A stretch of DNA of 64,000 bases, from positions 20,509,001-20,573,000 of the forward strand of contig JAQISU010000022.1 of NCBI GenBank assembly GCA_029339505.1, written 5' to 3'. The stretch is from Unio delphinus (Eukaryota > Mollusca > Bivalvia > Unionida > Unionidae). The number at the start of each line of letters is the position of its first letter. Position 1 is the first letter of the stretch. The notes beneath the pieces were generated by a model. The model ran no database searches and was not told the DNA's origin. It saw nothing but the letters and a program-made list of their open reading frames with translations. Of this stretch, positions 55,263 to 64,000 are shown piece by piece. The translations under genes and the position numbers were made by a program.

Positions 55263-56365
55263 ATGGTCAACGAAGCTTTAACAACTAGATTGACTCGTGA
55301 GCGACTAGATGCAATTCAAAAATTTATACCAATCCGCGACTCTGTCAGGAATAAACTGCAAGCTAGACAGAGTTTACAAACTGACTTTTCTGTGGGATCT
55401 GAAGAGTTGTTTAAACCAATAACCACAGCAACGAAGGGGGTAGAGCGAACTATATGGGGGGATGACCCCGAGACGGGGACAAGAAAAGAAAACTTCTTAT
55501 TGGTGAACTTGAAAAAATATCAGCGGAAACTGAAAAAATAGCAAGGAGATCCAAACAAACAAAAAAATCCTTAAGAACACTTCCTGGTGATATAAGAACT
55601 GCTGTAAGACGATAAGAACAACAAGAACAACAAGAACGAGAACAACAAGAACAACGAGAACGATTAGATGATATTCCTATTATCCCACCACCACCTGAAT
55701 TTCAACAAGAAGAAGAACAAGGTGCAGTTGCAAAAGAAGATTATACACCTGAAAAGATATTTACGGTTGATGCGTAAACCGAAATTAGAAATACCCTTGA
55801 CGATAATAAATTAGCTGAATTTACCAAAACTAAATTTAAAACAAGAAAAAATTATATATATGATAAATTTAACAAATTTATGAAAGACAGAGACACTTGG
55901 GAAACAAAAATATATTTAGCAAAACATGGTGGAATTAGAATCTCATCGAAGAAGCATCCTAATTTTAATACATTTCAAGCCTTGGTAAGGGGTATCGCAC
56001 AACCACCACCGGGTTATACAGTAGACGACCCAAACCCGGATGAAATACAAATAATGGCAGAAGCTGATTCTGAAAAAGGTGCGACTGGTACAACTAAAAA
56101 ATTTACAGCAAGTGGATATTCTGGGACTGGAATTTCAGGTAGTGGTCTTATTCAATGTCCTGGTAATATTCTCGGTGATATAGTACGATTAGAGGTTCTC
56201 ATCGGAGGGAAATGAGCCGGAAATAACTCACCGGAAATAATTAATGAAGCAGCTGATATCTGCATGCGGTTATTTCAAGGTGGCATCATGGATATCAAAA
56301 CATATCGAAATTTCATTGACGAGTTAGTCGAAAATCTCTTGGATTGTAAATCATTTCCACATTAG
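55263..56365 (+). pseudogene. Coiled-coil/proline-rich virion-associated protein, copy B
   Basis: Starts at the ATG at 55263 (MVNEALTTRLTRERLDA). Frames continue through a Gln/Glu-rich coil (55610-55680), a PPPPEF segment, a second open part 55880-56215 with a Gly/Ser region ending in a block like SGLIQCPGNILGD, an in-frame TGA at about 56214, and AGNNSPEIINEAADICMRLF to 56365. At least one shift near 55525 and three stops. The AGNxSPE...L helix pair recurs in virus-like proteins next to capsid genes (from memory). The part would be absent from copy A, which is truncated before it. Confidence 0.5.
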
Positions 56366-56385
56366 ATAAAGACCATTTAAATAAG

Positions 56386-56844
56386 ATGATTATACACTAC
56401 AACCATGATAAACCAACCAGCGTCTATGTAGTAAACTCACGATTTCCTGTTTATAGAACATACTATGGTGATGGTCTCGGTAATACCATTGCAGGGTTAT
56501 TTGCAAGGATGGCTCCAAAAGTAGCGCCGCTAGCAAAACAGTTATCGATGAAAGCCATTGATGTTATTCGTGATAAGAGTATTAGCGCTGTTGGAGATGC
56601 TGCCAGGAAAGCATTTTCGGCTGCTCGGGATAAACTAACAGCGCTAGTTCGACGGCGAAAGAAACCGGGATCGTTACCACCTACAGCGGAAATGCCCGCG
56701 AGTGTTAATAAAATATTAAATAACGCAGTAGATCAGAAACTAGCGTTGCTGATAACTCCGTCATACACCAGCGACCAAAGCAACATCGCAAATATGATAG
56801 CGGGAAGTAGCTTAAAAAAAACAACGACGACGTCGATGATTTAG
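56386..56844 (+). CDS. Small basic protein with amphipathic N-terminus, copy B
   Basis: 152 codons. After a variable start it has YYGDGLGNTIAGLFARMAPK, a Gly-rich amphipathic helix, then an Ala/Lys/Arg-rich region (AARKAFSAARDK, RRRKKPG). Position just before the capsid gene and composition resemble the membrane-active or core proteins of adenovirus and Polinton-like elements; this is inference. The last part is shifted in an A-run near 56815, so the true C-terminus probably differs. Confidence 0.5.
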   Translation: MIIHYNHDKPTSVYVVNSRFPVYRTYYGDGLGNTIAGLFARMAPKVAPLAKQLSMKAIDVIRDKSISAVGDAARKAFSAARDKLTALVRRRKKPGSLPPTAEMPASVNKILNNAVDQKLALLITPSYTSDQSNIANMIAGSSLKKTTTTSMI

Positions 56845-56864
56845 ACGCTGATAAATATAATAAA

Positions 56865-58277
56865 ATGTTCAAAAGGTCACCTGATCCAGCGTTTGATATG
56901 AACTCACCCAGTGCGCAAGGATGATTTTGTACGTGATTATCAATTTTATGCCTATCATTCAATAGATTCAAAAAGTCGAACAAGAATTGAACTTCAAGTT
57001 CATGATACCAGTAAATACTTTTTGCCTTGTGAGGCGTTTATTGAAGTAGAAGGAGATATTATACGAACAAATGATACAGAATATCCAGCTGGTACTCAAG
57101 TCGGATTTGTTAATAATGGGATCATGGCGTTATTTGAGAGTGCAAAATATCTCATCGATGGAAAAGAGATTGAGTCGATAAATCGTGATGTTGATGTAGC
57201 TACAACAATAATCGGGCTAGCAAGATATTCCGACGATTATACAAAATCGGCAGGCCCTTCTATGATGTTTGCAAAGGATGGTAAGGATAAAGCTGGAAAA
57301 AATCCATTTATTTTCAGACAACCAAAGAATCGTGCTGCTGACCCTGCTAATAATGATGAAGTCGAGGATATGATTATAAACCATGAGCCTGATTTCAACT
57401 TAGGAGCTGCAACACGTATGTCAATGTTGGAAGGAGCGCGTAGATCATTTTCATGCGCGATTCCACTGCATCATATATTTGGATTCTGCAGAAATGTTCA
57501 AAAAGTTATTTATGGAGCAAAGCATACAGTAGCACTCGTACGAAAAGGTACTGACGATGATGCAATTTGGAGAATTCCAGCAGATCCTACACATCCAGAT
57601 GTTGATCCTGGTAAAGTTAATTTAACAAAACTATCATTGTGGATACCAGTGTTGACTCCATCAATCACCGCAGAACAACAATTACTATCATTTATGTACC
57701 AAGGAGGAAAATCACTGATAAGTTGGCTAACAACGACTACAGATTAAGCAATCAACTGTTAATGGGTTATTTATGTGGAACCTAGCATCACAACAAGACG
57801 TTTCAGCCCCACGTCAAATATTTATTGCGTTACAGGATAATGTTGGTTCACAATTGCGCAGCCATATTATATTTGATCAACTTAATATCAGTGACGTCTC
57901 ACTGAGAATAAACGGTCAGCAAGAACAATCCGAGGATATACAACTTAATTACGGTCACAACCATATTGCCCGCGTGTATCATAGATTGTTGTCATTTATG
58001 GCACGCGATCAAAATGTCGATACTGGTTTACAAATATAACAATACGATTTTAGGAATATTATATCCGATTTATTTTTTTTCGCTGGAACATATTGATTTA
58101 ACAAGACAGTCAGTCGTTGATATACACTTTAGAGCTAATATAAACCGGGTTATTATAGGTCCTAATATGATTGCCAATTATAGAGCGGATGCTGTCATTC
58201 TCAGCGATAAATCAATGCTACTCGAAGGTATTGGCGGAAAAATGAGAGTGATAGATGCACCAGTAGAAAATCTGTGA
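56865..58277 (+). pseudogene. Probable major capsid protein, copy B
   Basis: Starts at 56865 (MFKRSPDPAFD), shifts frame near 56920, then a 278-codon open part (56911-57747) with IELQVHDTSKYFLPCEAFIE, LARYSDDYTKS, SFSCAIPLHHIFGFCRNV and LTKLSLWIPVLTPS. Further shifts near 57750 and 58035 lead to YPIYFFSLEHIDL and VILSDKSMLLEG, ending 58277. About 460 residues in total. The pair of copies shows a strand-rich protein conserved across its length. It is the best candidate for the double jelly-roll capsid protein by size and place in the cluster. Confidence 0.65.
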
Positions 58278-58318
58278 TTGCCAAACATATAACAATTAGA
58301 TCAATCTGCTATTGTATA

Positions 58319-58730
58319 ATGAAATACAGTTATATTAGTGTTGCGTTAACTCCCGGTCAACTCAAGAAATTACAATCGGAATCAGCTAAAAATGCGGAAC
58401 TACAATAACACTGAAACCCAATCAGATGACTGGTGGTCAGAATGAATTGTCGCTGACGACTCGTCAAGTAAAACACTTCAATGATGCTTTCAAAGATAAA
58501 AAAGGCGTTCAGATCACTCTCTCTCTGCAGCTGCGATCAGTGTCATGAAAAAATAATGTGGTATATTCCAGTTGTTAGCTGCGTTACCAGCATTGATTGC
58601 TGCGGCTACCCCAGCGGTAGCTAAAGCGGCGGCGTTAGGAGCCGTTGGTACCGCGGCAGGAATGGCACTAAAGAAAGCAACTGGGAAGGGATATAAAAAA
58701 AGGGAAAGGATCTAAGACTGCCAGGAACCC
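58319..58730 (+). pseudogene. Small hydrophobic minor virion protein, copy B
   Basis: Starts MKYSYISVALTPGQLKKL at 58319; frames shift several times through an LSLTTRQVKHFNDAF block and an Ala-rich hydrophobic segment to a Lys/Gly tail. Matches 43850-44246 of copy A. Probably a minor capsid protein. Confidence 0.55.
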
Positions 58731-58820
58731 CGTATTCATGGTACAGCATAAAAGGTCTAAGACTACCAGAAACCCCGTATTCATGGTACAGCGGAAAGGG
58801 TCTAAGACTACCAGGAACGG
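58711..58820. repeat. Tandem repeat, 45-bp unit, at the start of the protease frame
   Basis: Units start at 58711, 58756 and 58801 with TCTAAGACT; the frame stays open and encodes three copies of a 15-residue SKTTRNPVFMVQ-type peptide. Not present in copy A. Confidence 0.85.
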
Positions 58821-59301
58821 TTTATTAACCCAGAAATCTTCGATTTCCAAACCGATGGTTGTGCAGTCTTTAACTCCAATGTCCAATTTTGATTTACTCG
58901 ATGCTGCTAAAAAGCTCGCGATTAAAAACTTCAGAGGCGTCTTTATGAAAGATCAGTTACCGACACAACCAAACAGCGTTGAAACCGGTATCATTAATCT
59001 CGATAACAGCACCGGACCCGGAACCCACTGGGTTGCATACGCGATTGATCCACGTGCAATTGTTTATTTTGATTCATATGGATTAGCGCCGCCGAAGGAA
59101 TTTAACAGCTATATAAACCGCATAAAAACTCCTCGTTGGTATTCCACGCTACCAACACAAAAACTAAATGATCCACCAATATGCGGCAGCGAAGTATTAA
59201 ATGTTCTTGATGCTATTTCAACATCTGGAAAACCACCACATGTCGTCGTAAATGAATACACCAGCAATCGCTTTTTAGAGAGAGAGAGAGTTTTACAATA
59301 A
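58738..59301 (+). CDS. Adenain-like cysteine protease, copy B
   Basis: 187 codons as open frame; the real start is probably the ATG near 58855 (MVVQSLTPMSNFDL), since the first 39 residues come from a local tandem repeat. Catalytic residues: His97 in GPGTHWVAY, Asp112 in YFDSYG, Cys149 in DPPICGSEVL, with Gln141 upstream for the oxyanion hole. These match the adenovirus/Ulp1-type protease fold. The enzyme cleaves capsid precursors during maturation. The frame is intact, whereas copy A has a dead version. It lies between the minor virion gene and the fibre-like gene. Confidence 0.88.
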   Translation: MVQHKRSKTTRNPVFMVQRKGSKTTRNGLLTQKSSISKPMVVQSLTPMSNFDLLDAAKKLAIKNFRGVFMKDQLPTQPNSVETGIINLDNSTGPGTHWVAYAIDPRAIVYFDSYGLAPPKEFNSYINRIKTPRWYSTLPTQKLNDPPICGSEVLNVLDAISTSGKPPHVVVNEYTSNRFLERERVLQ

Positions 59302-59302
59302 C

Positions 59303-60312
59303 ATGATTGATATTTGGGGAAGACCTCTATCAGCGCTGAAGAAACCCTCCGCCAATGGCACTGCAACCGGTGATATAAAAAGAATAATCGAAGATGAAAT
59401 CGCTGAGACGTTGAACTTAACAAGTGTTGACCCCGGGGAAATAGTTGTATTTCAAGATCGTCAGGGTAAATTGAAATCTAGTAATGTTTCCCTGGATGAT
59501 ATTTTAATTAAACAACGAGACGCAACCGAAGGCAATATCGCGTTGTTTTCCGATCAGGGTAAATTGAAATCTAGTAATGTTTCCCTGGATGATATTTTAG
59601 TTAAACAACGAGACGCAACCGAAGGCACTATCGCGTTATTTTCCGATCAAGGTAAACTCAAACCAGGTGTACTTGTTTCAACTATCATTGATAGAATTAA
59701 CAATATTGACAAACCGTTACTAGATTTCCTTGGAAATTCACCGGTGACTACACCGAAGCTCGCAACGATAAAAGATTCTATGTTGGAACTAGCAACACTT
59801 CAAAGCAAATATGCAGATCACGTTGAAAAGTTTACATCATTTCGTAAAAATATCATTGAGAAATTTTTTGCAACCACGCTGGATAAAATTGATATAAAAC
59901 TTTCTGATATTAAAAAATCCATCGAAGAGATGAGATGAAAAACACCATCGAGGCAATCAGGGAAGATGCAGCGAGGATGATAAAAATCGTTGAAAAAACA
60001 AAAATCCCTCATGCGAAAACCAATAACGTAACAAACACGATCCAACACGGATCATTTGCATGGACACCCACAAAAAACAAATTAGATATCACTGCAACCG
60101 TCAAGGGTATTTATCGATTAACACTAGTGACACCAACTCAATTTAATATATCATCGTCGAGTTCATCTTGGGTCAACAATATAATATCAACAATCATCGA
60201 CAAGAATACAACTGAACAGTTCACGATAGCATTCACTGATAAAAATTTGGTTAGAATTTCGGTATCAAGGTATGTAGAATTCGTAGCAGATTTGAATAAA
60301 CAACTAAACTGA
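59303..60312 (+). pseudogene. Fibre-like protein with shaft repeats, copy B
   Basis: Starts MIDIWGRPLSALKKP right after the protease stop. A 31-residue unit (GKLKSSNVSLDDIL...LFSDQ) begins at 59462, 59555 and, partially, 59648. A coiled-coil region follows. The frame closes at 59938, but the next frame (59935-60312) carries the continuation; in copy A the equivalent join is a single frame, so the break here is one frameshift. The end domain (FAWTPTKN, TATVKGIYRLTL, then an S-rich loop) is compact and strand-rich. The repeat-plus-head layout resembles a trimeric virus fibre; this is inference. Confidence 0.55.
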
Positions 60313-60373
60313 AAATTGCAAAGCAATTTCACTAGCGGTTTCAATTGAAATCGTAAACTGATTTGAGAATAAA

Positions 60374-60931
60374 ATGACAACGTCACAACAATATCGCTAT
60401 GATCAAGTCAGAAAATTTCAAAATAGACTCAAAATCCTCACTGAGGAGTATCAAATAAAAATAAAAAAATACCGACGAAGAATCACCGTAATTGATGTTA
60501 CCGTGTACTCGGTGAGTGGTGTAATCGCCGCAGCCGGAATTATACTATCTTCGGTGACAATGATTGCTCCGATAGCTGTTCCAATTTGCATATCCGTGGC
60601 GACGACAATTGCGGAAATAATTTCGATTATAACAAAAAAAATATCATCATGCAGTCAGCGTAAAATGCAGGATTATTTAATTAAATTTAATGTTGTATCA
60701 ACCGCGTACTCGCAATTATCCTCGTTGATATCGTCGTCGCTCGATGATACATTTATATCAGATAGTGAATTCTCAGTGATGGTAAGTATTTATGATTCCG
60801 CGATATCAAAATTAGAGCGACAACATGAATATAATAACAATGACAACACCGCAGGAATTACTTCAACAAATAGTGGAGAACACAAACCCGAAAACCAGCA
60901 TAATCTCAATAACCTCAACGATATCAGATAG
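60374..60931 (+). CDS. Two-helix membrane protein, copy B
   Basis: 185 codons, intact. A charged N-terminal helix (residues 1-40) is followed by two hydrophobic segments (SVSGVIAAAGIILSSVTMI, then APIAVPICISVATTIAEIIS), a basic stretch, and DDTFISDSEFSVMV. Similar in both copies. A 166-bp tandem duplication at its 3' end (60755-60920 with 60921-61086) extends into the next gene. Role unknown; probably virion- or membrane-associated. Confidence 0.65.
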   Translation: MTTSQQYRYDQVRKFQNRLKILTEEYQIKIKKYRRRITVIDVTVYSVSGVIAAAGIILSSVTMIAPIAVPICISVATTIAEIISIITKKISSCSQRKMQDYLIKFNVVSTAYSQLSSLISSSLDDTFISDSEFSVMVSIYDSAISKLERQHEYNNNDNTAGITSTNSGEHKPENQHNLNNLNDIR

Positions 60932-61005
60932 TGAGTTCTCAGTGAAGGTAAGTATTTATGATTCCGCGATGTCAAAATTAGAAATACAACATAAGTATAA
61001 TAACA

Positions 61006-62322
61006 ATGACAACACCGCAGGAACTACTTCAACGAATAGTATCGATAACCTCAACCAATCCTGAATTCAGTGTGAATTTCCCGATTCCGATTCCCGTGAA
61101 AGAAATAGCGCTAGCAAAACTACGAATGTATCACAGTTGACCTAATATTAGGTCGGTAGCATTTGGCAGTCAACAACCGAATAATTCCTTGGTATTTGCA
61201 AATAAGAATAAACCCGATGGAACTCCAGACTGGAACGTTGTTTCAATACCAGCTGGGTCATACCAAATCGAACAAATCAATGCTGAATTTCAGCGTAGAA
61301 TAAAATCAATTACTGGAGCAACAGAATCGAAAATCGCTATAACGGTTCATGAGTCGACGTTATCATCCGCGATCGAGATAAACTCACCTAGTTATGTCGT
61401 AGATATTTATCAGAGTTCAATAAGAACAATACTAGGTTGGTCTGAAATACCACCTCGACAGGTTAACATACCGCCTGAACCGACAAAATCTGATTATATC
61501 ACCGACAGGATAAAATCTGATAATCCAGTGAAAAGCTATAGAGAATACAATAAGTGGGATTTTTTCGCTGAAATAATAGAAAATCGCGTTGGTAGAATCA
61601 CAACCCGACGGGATAAAATCGTTGATAATTTCATAGCGTTCAATATTGATTGTTCGCAGTTGTTAATATCTCTTAAATCCGGCTCTCTCCCCAGAGATTA
61701 ATTTATCAGCGTCGTAGAAACATGTAACAAAATCATCAATGACATGGAAATATTTTATTTGAAAATTATTCAAGAGATATTAGATGACGATAATCCTAAA
61801 ACGAGAACAGAGTTTGCGACAAGGTATGGTATAAACATAGAAGATATTCCAACATTCAAACTACACGAATATAACGCACCAGAACTAAAAAAAACTTCTC
61901 AGTGACACCATCGATGAAGGTTCCAAAAAATCCATGACGCATGGAAAAAAACAGCACCACAACCACAAACAACTATCCTGACACATAATAATGACCCAGA
62001 CGGAGGCGGCAGGCATATCGCTCCGTTCAACGTGAATATAACCTCAGTGATAGCATTGAATTTAGTATGTGATGTTATCGAAGGAAGCTATCAAATAAAT
62101 CTCGAGCGATCAAATCAAGCTCATCAGGGATATATTTTATATTCATTTGCACCAATAGCTCCTCCAGGATTTCTAATAATCGAGGATCCAACTAATCCAG
62201 TCTATATGCGATGTCATAATGATTCACTAACGAGAATTAATTTCAGACTCACTGACCAGTCTAATAATCTAATTGATTTACAAGGTAAGGTTCTACAAAT
62301 TAGTCTGTTTGTGAAATCGTAA
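61006..62322 (+). pseudogene. Penton/vertex-like virion protein, copy B
   Basis: The first ATG is near 61006 in the duplicated stretch, or an earlier one in the first unit near 60840. Frames run through FSVNFPIPIPVKEIALA, a stop near 61138, the 170-codon part (61189-61701, with IPAGSYQIEQINAEF and SSIRTILGWSE), decayed frames, and 62032-62322 (VIALNLVCDVIEGSYQ, GYILYSFAP, and a C-terminal INFRLTDQ...LQISLFV strand). It is shorter than copy A by roughly 200 residues because of an internal deletion. The closing stop is 27 bp before the TIR. Confidence 0.5.
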
Positions 62323-62348
62323 GGACTTTCATCGTAGTGATTTTCATT

Positions 62349-62531
62349 GTTAACCCATAGCAGCAGAGGGGGCGGCGACAACAACCATGGCATCTCAAGC
62401 ATGCTTTTTTTACGATTTCGAGGAAGCCTTAGTTTGCCGAATCGACGCTTGTCGGATTCACTTTTCGAGAAAACCTCAGTTTGCCAAACAGATGCCTATA
62501 AAAAGTTGTCGGATTCGCCCCCTCTGCTGCT
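62349..62531. repeat. Right terminal inverted repeat, copy B, self-complementary
   Basis: The complement of the left TIR with small differences (183 versus 159 bp). Same palindromic design: inner arm near 62359-62398, outer arm near 62490-62531. Confidence 0.9.
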
Positions 62532-62536
62532 AACCT
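62532..62536. repeat. Target-site duplication of virus copy B, right
   Basis: AACCT, matching 49275-49279. Confidence 0.75.
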
Positions 62537-63262
62537 TTACAGATGGAGAGTACATCAAAGAAACGTTTTTGCGCAGTGCTGAAAGTCGGTTTAGTGATTT
62601 ACTAAATAAAGAAACTATTCCAACTCGGATTCGAGAAATGCCAACTTCTGAAAGATCAATGGAGAGACGCATAACTGATTTGTCTTAAAATTTAACAGTT
62701 AAACAAACGACTGGATTAAATCAAGCTATTGTATTTAGTGTCGTTCGTGATGAAAGCGTTGACTTGGATGACTTGTCACGCCTAGCTGTGGTCGGAAGTC
62801 AAGACTTTCGAATTCATGGACTCATATTTTGATACCCCATCAAGCCTGACTTGCTTGATCTGACAGTTAGAGCTGAATCTTTTTAGGTTAATGGATATTG
62901 ACGATTGTCAAATGCAGCATGTTGAAATTAAGACATCTGAATTATGGACATCATAATTTGCCGAATTTCGGAAATCTCTGGAAAGAAAATGCTTAGAAAA
63001 GTCAGCTGCTATTTTTATCTGTTGGACATCCCTCCTGAAGCATTCATCTGTTTTGAAGAAAGTTGCATTTGCTCTACTTTCAGCTTTTTTTCCAACTTAT
63101 GCTTGTAAACAGATTTTTTCTTACATGACAGCTGTTTAAAGTCCACAAAGAAGTCGCCTAACACCGAAATACTCAGAAGCCTATGTGAAGCTGAGAGTGA
63201 CCAAATATGTACCTGATATTGAGCAATTAAACAAGAGAATGCCAGGACAAGGCACACATTAA
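62532..63262 (+). pseudogene. hAT transposase, C-terminal part with dimerisation domain
   Basis: Resumes with a GEYIKETFLRSAE helix (the codons on the two sides of the virus join in frame when it and one AACCT are ignored). A RMEMP-like SERSMERRITDLS block follows, then VVRDESVDLDDLSRLAV with the catalytic DES/T, and at 63030-63130 the hAT dimerisation region (SVLKKVAFALLSAF, YACKQIFSYM, SRLTPKYSEAYVKL). Stops at 62686, 62829 and others, and a large deletion of the catalytic middle, make it inactive. It ends at 63262. Confidence 0.8.
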
Positions 63263-63505
63263 TTGATACAGATTAATTACATTCAATTAAAGTTTTCATG
63301 GTCAATTTCTTTAATTAAACATTAAAAAAATAAATTCAAGATCAAATTTATTTGTTATAATAGTAGTTTTATATATACGAGGATTTATATAATATGTAAA
63401 TATATGGTAGAGTAGGTAGACTTATAGGAATATAGGTTGTTGGCACGCTGGATGAATTAGAATTCCTACCATGGCACACTATTATCAAAAGGTTGCCGAC
63501 CCCTA
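63263..63505. other. hAT transposon 3' non-coding region
   Basis: AT-rich sequence ending in the TIR (TTGCCGACCCCTA). Confidence 0.6.
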
Positions 63506-63713
63506 AATGAAACTAATGACAACAACAGCGAAGTTGCTGTCGAAGATAAAGCAAGAAACATAAATTAGTTGTAAAGTGTGATACAAAAACTAAACCCGAA
63601 TTTAATCTCAATGTTGATTTTATAATGACATTTATACAACAAATTAATCCTTGTGCGAGCTGTAATACAGTAATGGTGTGGCAATATTCATATAATAATC
63701 CAAGACAATTGAT
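63506..63713. other. AT-rich flank, nothing recognised
   Basis: No gene or repeat structure seen. Confidence 0.4.
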
Positions 63714-63880
63714 CAGAGGCGTAGCAATGATATTTTGCGCCCGGGGACGAACCATAAAATTGTCGCCCCAGCGATCTTGTGACCGATTTATTACCCTTGT
63801 TTACTTATTATAATGTAACGTTGCAAGCCTCATTTTGGCGCCCCTGTACCTTGGCGCCCGGGGACATAAGCGCTAGTTAA
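63714..63880. mobile_element. hAT-type MITE, CAGAGGCGTAGC family, right end uncertain
   Basis: Starts CAGAGGCGTAGCAATG and contains the GCGCCCGGGGAC motif at both about 63739 and 63854. The right inverted repeat is not clear, so the end is approximate. Confidence 0.5.
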
Positions 63881-64000
63881 ATGCGTTGGATAATAATTGT
63901 ACATCTTCAGGAATTACTAATTGTTCACGTAGAAATCCTCGTTGAGGAGGAATTGAATCTATCTAATATATCGATTTCAATTCAACCCGTCGATCTTGCC

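Larger units (their letters stand above)
49280..62531. mobile_element. Endogenous Polinton/adintovirus-like element, copy B, both termini present
   Basis: 13,252 bp between TIRs that start AGCAGCAGAGGGGGCG, flanked by the AACCT duplication. Gene order: ATPase (minus); zinc ribbon, PLA2, integrase (plus); polymerase-helicase (minus); Cys-rich protein, HNH, small protein and then the entire structural module (plus). The combination of packaging ATPase, adenain-like protease, rve integrase, family B polymerase and capsid-like protein defines Polinton-like viruses. The PLA2, SF1 helicase fusion and HNH are extra. All large genes contain lesions except the ATPase, PLA2, protease and membrane protein, which are open. 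Confidence 0.92.
48475..63505 (+). mobile_element. hAT transposon (ZBED-type) interrupted by virus copy B
   Basis: The left end TGGGTCTGGAACCTACGGCACGC and the right end, in complement TAGGGGTCGGCAACCTTTTG, form imperfect inverted repeats of the CAGGGGTCGGCAACC type common in hAT elements. Both ends are followed by GTGCCA/GGCACG-rich subterminal sequence. Inside lie the two halves of a transposase gene, split by the 13.25-kb virus. Without the virus the transposon is about 1.8 kb. An 8-bp target duplication is not clear. Confidence 0.7.

Noticed and set aside
48475..63505. Virus genes as cargo of the hAT transposon (captured virus)
   Set aside because: The virus has its own TIRs and target duplication inside the transposase coding sequence, so it inserted later and independently.

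Overview
The window is metazoan nuclear DNA, AT-rich and dominated by repeats. I see no intact host gene. A tRNA-derived SINE (3168-3489, with a headless copy at 14447-14675) has a central domain and tail resembling molluscan SINEs. Together with a Gmr1-like LTR retrotransposon primed by tRNA-Leu and several kinds of non-LTR retrotransposon, this suggests a marine lophotrochozoan, most likely a mollusc. That assignment is inference.

The main content is one family of endogenous double-stranded DNA virus of Polinton/adintovirus type, present as two large copies and one remnant. Copy B (49280-62531, 13.25 kb) keeps both terminal inverted repeats (TIRs). It sits with a short target-site duplication inside the transposase gene of a decayed hAT transposon (about 48475-63505). 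Copy A (about 23952-45852) keeps one truncated TIR, is cut off at its other end, and is interrupted by a 7.7 kb LTR retrotransposon. Copy C (about 8040-8560) is a fragment spanning the end of the phospholipase gene and the start of the integrase gene.

The genes recognised in the virus family are: FtsK/HerA (A32-like) packaging ATPase, a small zinc-ribbon protein, a parvovirus-type phospholipase A2, a retrovirus-like integrase, a DNA polymerase B-SF1 helicase fusion, a Cys-rich protein, an HNH endonuclease with NUMOD-like flanks, a small conserved protein, a coiled-coil protein, a small basic membrane-active-like protein, the probable major capsid protein, a hydrophobic minor protein, an adenain-like cysteine protease, a fibre-like protein with shaft repeats, a two-helix membrane protein and a penton/vertex-like protein. 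Every large gene carries frameshifts or stops, so both copies are fossils. The structural module is inverted in A relative to B. The two copies have also lost different parts of the polymerase-helicase gene.

The retrotransposon inside copy A (35586-43301, minus strand) has long LTRs, a 5-bp target duplication, a tRNA-Leu primer site, and pol domains ordered protease-integrase-RT-RNase H. That order is characteristic of Gmr1-like Ty3/gypsy elements.

The left 23 kb holds degraded non-LTR retrotransposons, a decayed gypsy remnant, hAT-type MITEs, minisatellites, a higher-order satellite (16407-18405) and long TA, TG, TTA and GATA microsatellites. Two pairs of long duplicated segments (1115-1918 with 21735-22494, and about 5672-7848 with 45853-47842) show repeated segmental duplication.
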